Position numbers and translations under genes: made by a program | Shown here: piece by piece, positions 45,449 to 54,418 of the stretch | Layout of the letters: every line of letters begins with the position of its first letter | How positions within the stretch are numbered: position 1 is the stretch's first letter | Origin: Pseudomonas sp. AL03 | GTDB lineage: Bacteria > Pseudomonadota > Gammaproteobacteria > Pseudomonadales > Pseudomonadaceae | Length of the DNA: 64,000 nt | Direction: 5' to 3' | Assembly: GCF_029960815.1 (NCBI RefSeq) | Contig: NZ_JASBRE010000009.1 | Coordinates: 119,153-183,152, forward strand | Notes under the pieces: model-generated | Database searches by the model: none | Seen by the model: the letters and a program-made list of their open reading frames with translations, nothing else | Told to the model about the DNA's origin: nothing

Positions 45449-46321
45449 TTATTCCTCCGCAGCGCTGGCGCGCAGGCGGTTAATTCGAGATTCGCTCCAC
45501 TGCTTGAGCAGCAGGATGAAGAGCGCCAGGATCAGCAACAGGCTCGCCACGGCGAACGCGGCCACGTGGTTGTATTCGTTGTAGAGGATCTCGACGTGCA
45601 GCGGCAGGGTGTTGGTCACCCCGCGAATATGCCCGGAAACCACCGACACCGCACCGAATTCACCCATCGCCCGCGCAGTACACAGCACCACGCCGTAGAT
45701 CAGGCCCCATTTGATATTGGGAACGGTGACGTGCCAGAACATCTGCCAGCCATTGGCCCCAAGCAGACGCGCGGCCTCTTCTTCCTGGGTGCCTTGTTCC
45801 TGCATCAGCGGAATCAGCTCGCGCGCCACGAACGGCACCGTGACGAAAATCGTCGCCAGCACGATGCCCGGCAAGGCGAAGACGATCTGGATGTCGTGGT
45901 CCTGCAGCCACGGGCCAAACAGACCCTGGGCGCCGAACATCAGCACGTAGACCAGACCGGCGATCACCGGCGACACCGAAAACGGCAGGTCGATCAGCGT
46001 CACCAGCATGCTCTTGCCGCGGAACGAGTACTTGCTCACGCACCACGCGGCGCTGACACCGAACACCAGGTTCAGCGGCACTGAAATCAGCACGGCGATC
46101 ACCGTGAGTTTCAGGGCCGACAACGCGTCGGGTTCGAAGATCGCGGTGAAGAACGCACCGAGGCCAAGCTTCAGGCCCTGGGACACCACGATAAACAGTG
46201 GAAGCAACAGAAACAGCGCAAAAATCAGCCAGCCAAGGCTGATCAGGATTCGCCGCGAAGTGGCACTGCCACGGCGGGCAGCGTTGGCCGAGGAAGCGGC
46301 GCTAATAGACGATTGGGACAT
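45449..46321 (-). CDS. cysW: Sulfate ABC transporter permease CysW
   Basis: This 290-residue inner-membrane permease has about six spans and the EAA loop [20 protein letters not shown]. The segment [22 protein letters not shown] is typical of CysW. It pairs with CysT to form the sulfate channel. It lies 12 bases after cysT and 3 bases before cysA in one operon. Confidence 0.94.
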   Translation of the reverse strand: MSQSSISAASSANAARRGSATSRRILISLGWLIFALFLLLPLFIVVSQGLKLGLGAFFTAIFEPDALSALKLTVIAVLISVPLNLVFGVSAAWCVSKYSFRGKSMLVTLIDLPFSVSPVIAGLVYVLMFGAQGLFGPWLQDHDIQIVFALPGIVLATIFVTVPFVARELIPLMQEQGTQEEEAARLLGANGWQMFWHVTVPNIKWGLIYGVVLCTARAMGEFGAVSVVSGHIRGVTNTLPLHVEILYNEYNHVAAFAVASLLLILALFILLLKQWSESRINRLRASAAEE

Positions 46322-46333
46322 TTTCGCGCCTCC

Positions 46334-47152
46334 TTATGGGGTTTCGATGCGTCGCTGCAGCAAGTTGATCAGCAGCAACAGGACGAAAGAAACCACCAGC
46401 ATCAGTACACCAATGGACGTTGCGCCGGTGTAATCGTACTGGTCGAGTTTGACCATGATCAGCAGCGGCAGAATCTCGGTTTTCATCGGCATGTTGCCGG
46501 CGATAAAAATCACCGAACCGTACTCGCCGACCCCGCGGGCAAAGGCCAACGCGAAACCGGTCAACCAGGCCGGCAGCAGCGCTGGCACCAGAATATGGCG
46601 GAAAACCTGCAACGGTTTTGCACCGAGGCACGCCGCCGCTTCTTCCACCTCACGAGGGATATCGGCCAATACTGGCTGTACGGTACGTACCACGAATGGA
46701 AGTGTAACGAACGTCAGTGCGAGCGTGATGCCGAGGGGGGTATACGCAATCTTGAAACCCAGGTCCGCCGCGAACTGACCGACCAAACCGTTAGGGGCGT
46801 ACAGCGCGGTGAGTGCGATACCGGCCACGGCAGTGGGCAGCGCGAACGGCAGATCGATCATTGCATCGATGATCTTGCGCCCCGGGAAGGTGTAGCGCAC
46901 CAGCACCCAGGCCAGCAGCGTGCCGATGATGCCGTTGATGATCGCGGCGCACAGCGCAGTGCCGAAGCTCAGCTTCAATGCCGCCAGCACGCGAGGCGCC
47001 GAAATGATCGCCCAGAACTGATCCCAGGTGAGTTGGGCGGCATGGACGAACATCGCCGCCAGTGGAATGAGCACAATCAGGCTGAGGTACACCAAGGTGT
47101 AGCCCAGCGTCAGCCCGAAGCCGGGTATGACGGGGGAGATACGACGCGACAT
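46334..47152 (-). CDS. cysT: Sulfate ABC transporter permease CysT
   Basis: This 272-residue permease, also called CysU, has about six membrane spans. The docking loop is EEAAACLGAKPLQVFRHILV, and GVGEYGSVIFIAGNMP is the family segment. It forms the heterodimeric sulfate channel with CysW. It is separated from sbp by a 71-base gap containing a stem-loop (47179-47202) that may lower its expression relative to the receptor. Confidence 0.94.
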   Translation of the reverse strand: MSRRISPVIPGFGLTLGYTLVYLSLIVLIPLAAMFVHAAQLTWDQFWAIISAPRVLAALKLSFGTALCAAIINGIIGTLLAWVLVRYTFPGRKIIDAMIDLPFALPTAVAGIALTALYAPNGLVGQFAADLGFKIAYTPLGITLALTFVTLPFVVRTVQPVLADIPREVEEAAACLGAKPLQVFRHILVPALLPAWLTGFALAFARGVGEYGSVIFIAGNMPMKTEILPLLIMVKLDQYDYTGATSIGVLMLVVSFVLLLLINLLQRRIETP

Positions 47153-47178
47153 AAAAGTCCTTGGTTGAGAACGCGCAA

Positions 47179-47202
47179 AGCCTCGAATGGCAATTCGAGG
47201 CT
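47179..47202 (-). terminator. Stem-loop between sbp and cysT, possible attenuating terminator
   Basis: A perfect 10-base stem AGCCTCGAAT/ATTCGAGGCT with a 4-base loop is followed on the transcribed strand only by TTTG. The weak T-run suggests partial termination or mRNA end protection, so that the binding protein is made in excess over the permeases. Confidence 0.6.
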
Positions 47203-47223
47203 CGTTTTATGGCTTATTTCAGG

Positions 47224-48237
47224 TTATTGCGCCTGATAAATCTGGTCGAACACGCCACCGTCGTTGAAGAATTTCGGTTGAGCCGTTTTCCAGCCGCCAA
47301 AGTCCTTGTCGATGGTCACCAGGTCCAGGGTCGGGAACTGCTTGGCGTACTTGGCGGCCACGTCCTTGTCACGAGGACGATAGAAGTTTTTCGCCGCGAT
47401 GTCCTGACCGGCCGGGCTGTACAGGTGCTTGAGGTACGCTTCGGCGATTTCGGTGTTGCCCTTTTTCTCGGCGTTCTTGTCCACCACGGCTACCGGAGGT
47501 TCGGCGAGGATCGACAGCGAAGGCACCACAATTTCGAACTTGTCAGCGCCGCCGTCTTCTTTCAGGGCCAGGAACGCTTCGTTTTCCCAAGCCAGCAACA
47601 CATCGCCCTGACCGTTGTTGACGAAGGTGATGGTCGAACCGCGAGCGCCGGTGTCCAGCACAGGAACGTGCTTGAACAGGGTTTGCACGTATTCCTTGGC
47701 CTTGGCTTCGTTACCGCCGTTGGCTTTCAGACCATAGGCCCAGGCCGCGAGGAAGTTCCAGCGCGCACCGCCAGAGGTTTTCGGATTCGGCGTGATCACC
47801 GACACATCGTTTTTGACCAGGTCACCCCAATCCTTGATGCCTTTAGGGTTGCCCTTGCGCACCAGGAATACGATGGTCGAGGTGTAAGGCGTGCTCGCTT
47901 CCGGTAGACGCTTCTGCCAGTCAGCCGGCAGGGTCTTGCCGAGTTTGGCGATTTCATCGATGTCACCGGCCAGGGCCAGGGTCACCACATCGGCGCGCAG
48001 GCCGTCGATTACTGCACGGCCCTGCTTGCCCGATCCACCATGGGACTGCTGGATTTTCACGCTGTCGCCCGCATGATCCTTCTGCCAGAACTTGACGAAT
48101 TCGGCGTTGTAGTCCTGATACAGCTCGCGAGTCGGGTCGTACGACACATTGAGCAGTTCGTAATCCTTGGCAACCGCGGAACCCGCAAAAAGGGCACTGG
48201 CCAGGGCGGCCAAAGCCAAATGACGAATCGACGACAT
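47224..48237 (-). CDS. sbp: Periplasmic sulfate-binding protein
   Basis: This 337-residue receptor has a signal peptide (about residues 1-23, cleavage after AVA). The mature protein begins [20 protein letters not shown], and [20 protein letters not shown] and [16 protein letters not shown] are the sulfate-contacting family segments. It contains no cysteine and only the initiator methionine. It delivers sulfate to CysTWA. It follows oscA by 60 bases and is the main product of the operon under sulfur limitation. Confidence 0.96.
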   Translation of the reverse strand: MSSIRHLALAALASALFAGSAVAKDYELLNVSYDPTRELYQDYNAEFVKFWQKDHAGDSVKIQQSHGGSGKQGRAVIDGLRADVVTLALAGDIDEIAKLGKTLPADWQKRLPEASTPYTSTIVFLVRKGNPKGIKDWGDLVKNDVSVITPNPKTSGGARWNFLAAWAYGLKANGGNEAKAKEYVQTLFKHVPVLDTGARGSTITFVNNGQGDVLLAWENEAFLALKEDGGADKFEIVVPSLSILAEPPVAVVDKNAEKKGNTEIAEAYLKHLYSPAGQDIAAKNFYRPRDKDVAAKYAKQFPTLDLVTIDKDFGGWKTAQPKFFNDGGVFDQIYQAQ

Positions 48238-48297
48238 GGTGAAAGCTCCTGAAATTCTGATTTTCTTATGGTGTTCTGGAATCGGGTTGCCGGTTTT

Positions 48298-48480
48298 TTA
48301 GCTCGGTTTGTTGCTCGGGCTCTGCAGACGGAATTTCTCTTTGCGCTCGATCTGGACCACCTGGGCGTTATGCACGGTGATTTCCACCGCACCAAAACGC
48401 AGGTCGCGCAAGGCGCTCTGGATCTCACGCAAAATGGTTGATTCGTCCTGGCCGTCAACGCTACATAGGGATGCGCTCAT
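48298..48480 (-). CDS. oscA: Sulfur-starvation response protein OscA
   Basis: This 60-residue protein of the DUF2292/YezD type has the core ILREIQSALRDLRFGAVEIT. OscA is induced by sulfur limitation and is needed for organosulfur use under chromate stress in Pseudomonas. The start is ATG 48480 (MSASLCSVDG); an upstream reading adds arginine-rich residues without family match. It is first gene before sbp-cysTWA, and a palindromic AT-rich element lies upstream. Confidence 0.88.
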   Translation of the reverse strand: MSASLCSVDGQDESTILREIQSALRDLRFGAVEITVHNAQVVQIERKEKFRLQSPSNKPS

Positions 48481-48561
48481 GGTGCTGCTCCTTCGACTAG
48501 AGATTGCCTGGCAGTGGCGGGACTGCTTACGGCGTGAGAGCAATAGTAGATAAGCGCGGAT

Positions 48562-48586
48562 ATTCTTAAAAAGACTATTTAAGAAT
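48562..48586 (-). promoter_or_regulatory. oscA: 9-base palindrome upstream of oscA-sbp-cysTWA
   Basis: ATTCTTAAA and TTTAAGAAT flank AAGACTA, about 80-105 bases before the oscA start. Position and AT-rich dyad fit a LysR-type activator site such as CysB. It shares ATTC and AAA-type features with the tauA and sfnB upstream elements but is not identical. The CysB assignment is inference. Confidence 0.45.
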
Positions 48587-48629
48587 GTTTATATAACCAG
48601 AATACTGAACATTTCCACCGTGGGAACGA

Positions 48630-50567
48630 TCAGTGCTGGAGAATCTGTGGAACACGATCCCACTCCAGCTGCCCGGCCGGCACTGGCCGTCCAAACCAGT
48701 ACCCCTGCCCCAGATTGCAGGTGTGTTCGAGCAGGAAACTCGCCTGCTCGACCTGCTCGATCCCCTCGGCATGAACCTGCATCCCCATGCTCTGGGCCAG
48801 CGCAATGATCACCCGCACAATCGCCGCGTCATCCTCATCCCACGGCAACCCGGCAACGAAACCCTGATCGATCTTGAGTTTCTGTACCGGCAATCGCTTG
48901 AGGCGCAGCAGCGACGAATACCCCGTGCCGAAGTCATCGATGGCCAGCCGTACACCTAATTCACGCAACCTGTGCATTTGCTCCAGCGCGATTTCCGGGT
49001 CATCCATCACAGCGCTCTCGGTGACTTCCAGCTCCAGACAGGCAGGATCCAGCCCGGTTTCGTGCAGCACCTTCGCCACCTGCTGAAACAGCTCACGGCG
49101 GGCAAACAATCGAGAAGAAACATTCACCGCGACAAACGACAACACCTCCCCGGCCTGCTGCCACTGGCACATCTGCTCACAAGCCTGGCGCATAACCCAG
49201 GCATCAATTTCGGCGATCAGACCAGTGCGCTCGGCAATGGGAATGAATTCTGCCGGCGACACCAACCCTCGCTGTGGATGCTCCCAGCGCACCAATGCCT
49301 CGACGCCGATCAGGCGACTGGTCTTGAGGTCGTGAACTGGCTGGTAGTAAACCCGCAACTCCTGCTGCTCCAGCGCACGGCGCAATTCGAATGCAGTCTC
49401 GACCCGCTGCTGGGCATGGGCGGTCAATTCTTCGGTATAGAGGGCGTAGCCGTTACGGCCAGCACTCTTGGCCTTGAACAGCGCCGAGTCGGAATTGCGC
49501 AACAGCTGCTCGGAGCTCAAGGCGTCGTCGGGGAATAGGCTGATGCCGACGCTGATATTGACGAACAACTGATGCCCGTCGATCTGGAACGGCTCTTTGA
49601 GGCCATCGATGATCCGCTGAGCCAGCGCCGCAGCGTGCACCATTTGCAGACAGTTTTCAGCGAGCACGGCGAACTCGTCACCGCCAAGGCGCGCCAGCGT
49701 GATTCCCGGAACGACCATCGCTTTTAAACGCTCGGCCACGCCCTTGAGCAACTGGTCCCCAATGCTATGCCCGAGACTGTCGTTGATCATTTTAAAGTGA
49801 TCCAGATCGATCAACAGTAACGCGCAGCCGCGCTTGTGAATCTGCGCTGCAGCCAGTGCCTGCTCGGCGCGATCAGTAAACAACAGGCGGTTAGGCAGAT
49901 CGGTCAGCGGATCGTAATGAGCCAAATGCGTCAGTTCATGCTCGGAATTCTTGATCGCGCTGATGTCGGAAAACACCGCGACGTAATGGCTAACCCGCTG
50001 CCGGTCGTCGTGAATGATGCGGATAGTTTGCCACTGCGGGTAAATCTCGCCGCTTTTGCGGCGGTTCCAGATTTCCCCACTCCACTCGCCCATGCTGTTG
50101 AGTGTCGCGAACATCGCTTGGTAGAAAGCCGGCGGGTGATGACCGGACTTGAACAAACTGGGCCGCTGACCCAGCACTTCCTCACGCTGATAGCCGGTGA
50201 TTACCATGAAGGCCCGGTTCACATGAACGATCAAGCCTTTGCAATCAGTGACCAGCACCCCTTCACGGGTGCAATCGAACACCGCGGCCGCCTGACGCAA
50301 ACGCTCGCGGTCTTCGGCGCGTTCACGCAACTTGGCGCCGATCCCCAGGCAACGGAACAATCGCGCCCGAGCTAGGAAAATCAACCCGGCGCTGAACACC
50401 ACCCAGGCATAACCGTTGATCAGTTGCCAGCGCATTAGCGCTGCTGAGCTATCGAAGAAACTGTTCAATAAATGGCCACTGAACTGCAGCCAAGCTACGG
50501 AAACCAGAAGGTAAAGCAGTGCTGCGCGCAAAGCATCGCGATAGGTAGCAGACATTCGGCTGTCCAT
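48630..50567 (-). CDS. PAS-GGDEF-EAL c-di-GMP enzyme, DibA/PipA-like
   Basis: This 645-residue membrane protein has two N-terminal spans (about residues 12-38 and 46-66), a PAS domain (about 90-210, EGVLVTDCKGLIVHVNRAFM) and a GGDEF domain with intact LGGDEF (about 225-385). The EAL domain (about 400-635) has GVEALVRW, IDDFGTGYSS, LKIDQGF and HAEGIEQ. Both catalytic motifs look complete, so it could make or degrade c-di-GMP; relatives at this locus act as phosphodiesterases. The position beside oscA and desA matches the P. aeruginosa arrangement as I recall it. Start ATG 50567. Confidence 0.9.
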   Translation of the reverse strand: MDSRMSATYRDALRAALLYLLVSVAWLQFSGHLLNSFFDSSAALMRWQLINGYAWVVFSAGLIFLARARLFRCLGIGAKLRERAEDRERLRQAAAVFDCTREGVLVTDCKGLIVHVNRAFMVITGYQREEVLGQRPSLFKSGHHPPAFYQAMFATLNSMGEWSGEIWNRRKSGEIYPQWQTIRIIHDDRQRVSHYVAVFSDISAIKNSEHELTHLAHYDPLTDLPNRLLFTDRAEQALAAAQIHKRGCALLLIDLDHFKMINDSLGHSIGDQLLKGVAERLKAMVVPGITLARLGGDEFAVLAENCLQMVHAAALAQRIIDGLKEPFQIDGHQLFVNISVGISLFPDDALSSEQLLRNSDSALFKAKSAGRNGYALYTEELTAHAQQRVETAFELRRALEQQELRVYYQPVHDLKTSRLIGVEALVRWEHPQRGLVSPAEFIPIAERTGLIAEIDAWVMRQACEQMCQWQQAGEVLSFVAVNVSSRLFARRELFQQVAKVLHETGLDPACLELEVTESAVMDDPEIALEQMHRLRELGVRLAIDDFGTGYSSLLRLKRLPVQKLKIDQGFVAGLPWDEDDAAIVRVIIALAQSMGMQVHAEGIEQVEQASFLLEHTCNLGQGYWFGRPVPAGQLEWDRVPQILQH

Positions 50568-50702
50568 GTCCCTTCAAAAAGGATGGAATTATAGTTTAAA
50601 GAAACATCCAGCCACTCTTATCTGAAAGGGCGACTGGTTTTATCTGTGAGCTTAGTGATAATGCAACGGCTGTTTTTTTCTTTATCGAGGGCCCAATAGC
50701 CT

Positions 50703-51887
50703 ATGTGGTACGAAGGTTTTCTCGGCTTGTCGCCCTGGTCACTGGTGGCAGTCACCCTGCTGATGACCCACGTGACGATTATTGGCGTCACGGTCTATCT
50801 GCATCGTTATTCAGCCCATCGCTCCCTGGAGCTCAATGCTGGCCTGAAACATTTCTTCCGCTTCTGGCTGTGGCTGACCACGGCGCAGAACACCCGTGAG
50901 TGGACCGCTATCCACCGCAAGCACCACGCCAAATGCGAAACCGTCGATGACCCGCACAGCCCGGTCATCAAGGGTCTCTCCACCGTTCTGCGCAAAGGCG
51001 CCGAGCTGTACCGTGCCGAAGCGGAAAACCCCGAGACCCTGCGCATCTACGGCAAGAACTGCCCCGACGACTGGATCGAACGTAACCTGTACAGCCGCTT
51101 TCCGCTGCTGGGCGTGGCGATCATGGGCGTCATCGACCTGCTGCTGTTCGGCACCATTGGCATCACCATCTGGGCCATCCAGATGATGTGGATCCCGGTG
51201 TGGGCCGCCGGCGTGGTCAATGGGCTTGGCCATGCTATCGGCTACCGCAACTTCGAATGCCGCGATGCGGCGACCAATCTGGTGCCCTGGGGCATCCTGA
51301 TCGGCGGCGAAGAACTGCATAACAACCATCACACCTACCCTAATTCGGCAAAACTGTCGGTGAAGAAGTGGGAATTCGATCTCGGCTGGGCCTGGATCCA
51401 GGTCTTCAGCTTCCTGCATCTGGCCAAGGTTCAGCGGGTTGCGCCAATCGCTCACCGGGTCGAAGGCAAAGGCAACCTGGACATGGACACCGCCATGGCG
51501 ATCCTCAACAACCGCTTCCAGATCATGGCCCAGTACCGCAAATTGGTGATCGCACCGCTGGTCAAACAAGAGCTGGACAAGGTCGATCACTCGGTCCGTC
51601 ACCAGTTCCACCGTGCCAAGCGCCTGCTCTCGCGAGAAACCAGCCTGCTGGATGACAAACACCACCTTCGCATCCAGACCATGCTCGAGCACAGTCAGGC
51701 GCTGAAGGTAATTTACGAGAAACGCCTGGCCTTGCAGCAGATCTGGGTCAAGACCAGCTCAAATGGTCACGATATGCTGGCCGCCATCAAGGATTGGGTA
51801 CACGAAGCCGAAGCCAGCGGGATTCAATCCCTGCGCGACTTCGCCGATCAGCTGAAAACCTACTCCCTGCGCCCCGCCGCTGTCTGA
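50703..51887 (+). CDS. desA: Acyl-CoA delta-9 desaturase
   Basis: This 394-residue membrane di-iron desaturase has histidine boxes HRYSAHR (about residues 38-44), HRKHH (about 75-79) and HNNHH (about 207-211), the stearoyl-CoA/DesA spacing. Hydrophobic spans lie near the N-terminus and at about 130-170. The C-terminal 120 residues are soluble and helical, an extension typical of Pseudomonas DesA. It introduces the 9-double bond into membrane lipid acyl chains. Start ATG 50703. Confidence 0.92.
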   Translation: MWYEGFLGLSPWSLVAVTLLMTHVTIIGVTVYLHRYSAHRSLELNAGLKHFFRFWLWLTTAQNTREWTAIHRKHHAKCETVDDPHSPVIKGLSTVLRKGAELYRAEAENPETLRIYGKNCPDDWIERNLYSRFPLLGVAIMGVIDLLLFGTIGITIWAIQMMWIPVWAAGVVNGLGHAIGYRNFECRDAATNLVPWGILIGGEELHNNHHTYPNSAKLSVKKWEFDLGWAWIQVFSFLHLAKVQRVAPIAHRVEGKGNLDMDTAMAILNNRFQIMAQYRKLVIAPLVKQELDKVDHSVRHQFHRAKRLLSRETSLLDDKHHLRIQTMLEHSQALKVIYEKRLALQQIWVKTSSNGHDMLAAIKDWVHEAEASGIQSLRDFADQLKTYSLRPAAV

Positions 51888-52026
51888 CGCCGTTGATCGG
51901 TGCGCCCCGTTCGTGGGCGCACCCTTCGGAACTTAGCTCCAAATCCCCTATCTCAAAGACACTTCGCCATCCAGGCGGGCCGCTTTCGAACCTCGAACGG
52001 CACACGCCCTTTGAGACTTTGTGTCG

Positions 52027-53016
52027 ATGGTCAATAAAAACCTACAGGACTCATCCCTACCGCAGTGGCCCGAGGCCGCGCAAACCTTGCTGGCGCTGAT
52101 GCATGCACAGGGCGAAGTGGCGCGCCTGAGCGAACGCGAGCAGCTGTTCAGCGCTCTGCTGGTGAGCGTCAACGCGGTGCTTTGGGCCTTCGACTGGGAA
52201 TCCCGTCAGGTGCTCTATGTCAGCCCCGCGTATGAACGGATTTTCGGCCGCTCCGCAGGCCTGTTGCTGTCCGACTACAACCAATGGCGCGACAGCATTT
52301 ACCCCGACGACCTGGACTATGCCGAACGCAGCCTGGCCGAAGTGCTGGTCCAAGGCGCCGTTGAAGACCGCGAGTACCGAATCATTGCCGCCGACGGCCA
52401 GGTCCGCTGGCTCAGTGACAAGTGCTTCATCAACCGCCAGGCCGAGCCGGGGCACCCCGTGATCATCGTCGGCATTGCCGAAGACATTACGGACAAGAAG
52501 CAGATGGAAACCGAGCTACAACGCTTGGCCACCACCGACGTGCTGACCCAGAGCAGCAACCGCCGACACTTCTTCGAATGTGCCCACCGTGAATTCGAAC
52601 AGGCACGGCTCCAAGGCACGCCGCTGGCGTTCCTGCTGCTGGACATCGATGATTTCAAAGTGATCAATGATACCTACGGCCACCTGGAGGGCGACAACGT
52701 GCTGCAGCGGATCGCCGAGAGCGGTCGCGCGGCGTTGCGTCGCGGTGATGTGTTCGGGCGAATTGGCGGTGAGGAATTCGCAGCGGTGTTTCCCGGCTGC
52801 GCGCCGAACATGGCCATGCAGGTGGCCGAGCGCCTGCAACGGGAGATTCAGCGATTAAGCTTCACCCATGACGAACAGACGTTCGGCATCACCGTCAGCC
52901 AGGGCCTGACCAGCCTCACCATTGCGGACGAAAGCGTCGACAGCCTGTTTGCCCGCGCGGATGCGGCGATGTACGAAGCCAAACGCCAGGGCAAGAACCG
53001 CATCATCTCCGGTTGA
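52027..53016 (+). CDS. PAS-GGDEF diguanylate cyclase
   Basis: This 329-residue cytoplasmic protein has an N-terminal helix, a PAS/PAC domain (about residues 35-155, AFDWESRQVLYVSPAYERIF and EDITDKKQMETEL) and a GGDEF domain (about 165-325) with active-site GRIGGEEFAAVFPG. The family RxxD inhibitory site is not obvious. It would produce c-di-GMP in response to a small-molecule or redox cue. ATG 52027 is preferred; GTG 52021 is possible, and neither has a strong ribosome site. Confidence 0.88.
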   Translation: MVNKNLQDSSLPQWPEAAQTLLALMHAQGEVARLSEREQLFSALLVSVNAVLWAFDWESRQVLYVSPAYERIFGRSAGLLLSDYNQWRDSIYPDDLDYAERSLAEVLVQGAVEDREYRIIAADGQVRWLSDKCFINRQAEPGHPVIIVGIAEDITDKKQMETELQRLATTDVLTQSSNRRHFFECAHREFEQARLQGTPLAFLLLDIDDFKVINDTYGHLEGDNVLQRIAESGRAALRRGDVFGRIGGEEFAAVFPGCAPNMAMQVAERLQREIQRLSFTHDEQTFGITVSQGLTSLTIADESVDSLFARADAAMYEAKRQGKNRIISG

Positions 53017-53023
53017 GTTATTT

Positions 53024-53053
53024 GGATCGTTCCCACTCTGCATGGGAACAATC
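53024..53053. repeat. Inverted repeat (GATCGTTCCCA family)
   Basis: GGATCGTTCCCACTCTGCAT followed by GGGAACAATC is an imperfect palindrome of the dispersed family also at 15805, 22911 and 29949. It sits between the convergent diguanylate cyclase and HDOD genes, only a few bases from both stops. Confidence 0.75.
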
Positions 53054-53056
53054 TAT

Positions 53057-54271
53057 TCACTTTTTGCGCAAACGCATCAATTCCGGCAATCCGATCTTGA
53101 GCAACCGCGCCGTCCGGCTCTTCGCCAGCTCCTCAATGCCTTCATGCTCGGTCAGACGCGCCAATTGGGCGGCCATGTTCATCAGCAGCGCCTCGCGGGA
53201 GTAAACCCCACCACCGAACTGGTAGACCGCCGCAATCAGCTCTCGCAGCTCCAGCGGCAGGCGCCAGCGGGCACGCAGCGCCGAACCATAGGCCGCACCG
53301 AATTCGGCCAGCGCTTCGCCGACCTCCTCCCATTCATCCAGCTCACCACCGGCCTGCTTCCATTCCTGCAAACACCGCAACAGCGCAAGGTCGCCGAGGC
53401 GATGCAGCATACCGGCGCAATAACAGCGCTCCTGATCCAGATCGAGCAAGCGCGCCAAGGTCCGGCCATATTCGGCGGTGCGCAGCGATAACTCCCAATA
53501 GCGCTCGGCATAGTCGGCCAGAAACGAATCGCTGAGGCGGGCACTGCGCTTGAGGGCCAGTCCCAGAATCAGGTTCATGCTTTGCCCGGTGCCGAGGCGG
53601 TGCAATGCCTGGGACAGGGTTTGTACGGCGGTGCCATGGTGCTGGGCCGCGCTGTTGGCGGCGGCGATCAGCACGGCGGTGATCTGCGGATCAGTACGAA
53701 TCTCGTCATGCAGCAATGTCAGATCGAGGCCGTTGGGATTGAGACTGCGTTTGACCGCCAACTGTACGTCGGTCATCAGTGGCGCACCGTCGGCCAGCTC
53801 ACGTCGACGTTCCAGGTAAACCGACAAGGTCATGCCTGGCGCCAGCGAAGGCGCTTCGCAAGACACCTCTTCACCGGCGTTCAGCAGCAAATCCTGCAGA
53901 CGGTGAGTCAGATTTTCCATGTTCAGGGGTTTGGTCAGATACGCCGCAGGCGTAAGGGGCAAGACTTCCCGCACGCTGGCGCTGTCGTTGCGACTGCTCA
54001 TCAAAATGAACGGCAGCGGTGGGTTGCGTTTACGCTGACGGATACTGCGCAAGACATTCAAACCATCGACGCCGGGCAACTCCCAGTCGACGATCACCAG
54101 GTCGTAAGGGTTCTCCGCCAACAGGTGCAGCGCTTCCTGCCCATCAGCACACAGATCCAGCCGTGCGTCGCAGCGCACATTCAACAAAACCTGCTTGAGC
54201 AGGTCGCGGGACCAGGGGTCGGCCTCGGCAATCAGCACACGCGGTGCAGCGGGTAACACCACAGCAATCAT
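53057..54271 (-). CDS. Receiver-HDOD signalling protein
   Basis: This 404-residue protein has an N-terminal receiver (residues 11-130; phospho-acceptor D62 in LVIVDWELPGVDG, lysine in YLTKPLNM) and a C-terminal HDOD domain (about 155-385; LTLLHDEIRTDPQITAVLIA and YCAGMLHRLGDLALL). HDOD is a degenerate HD-phosphohydrolase relative used in signalling. No kinase or output DNA-binding domain is present. It is convergent with a diguanylate cyclase, possibly part of c-di-GMP control. Confidence 0.88.
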   Translation of the reverse strand: MIAVVLPAAPRVLIAEADPWSRDLLKQVLLNVRCDARLDLCADGQEALHLLAENPYDLVIVDWELPGVDGLNVLRSIRQRKRNPPLPFILMSSRNDSASVREVLPLTPAAYLTKPLNMENLTHRLQDLLLNAGEEVSCEAPSLAPGMTLSVYLERRRELADGAPLMTDVQLAVKRSLNPNGLDLTLLHDEIRTDPQITAVLIAAANSAAQHHGTAVQTLSQALHRLGTGQSMNLILGLALKRSARLSDSFLADYAERYWELSLRTAEYGRTLARLLDLDQERCYCAGMLHRLGDLALLRCLQEWKQAGGELDEWEEVGEALAEFGAAYGSALRARWRLPLELRELIAAVYQFGGGVYSREALLMNMAAQLARLTEHEGIEELAKSRTARLLKIGLPELMRLRKK

Positions 54272-54357
54272 TTACACACTCCAAAGGTAGCGCCTGCACC
54301 TTAGTCAATGCTGGCCATTCGATACAGCGCATTTGCCATCGATGTGTTCCGCGGACA

Positions 54358-54385
54358 CGAAAAACCCGCCGAAGCGGGTTTTTTT
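54358..54385 (-). terminator. Rho-independent terminator of gabT
   Basis: A 7-base stem AACCCGC/GCGGGTT with CGAA tetraloop is flanked by A- and T-runs on both sides, so it works on either strand. It lies about 35 bases beyond the gabT stop. Confidence 0.9.
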
Positions 54386-54418
54386 GTCGATCAGGTCACA
54401 AAATCAGTGCAACTTAAA

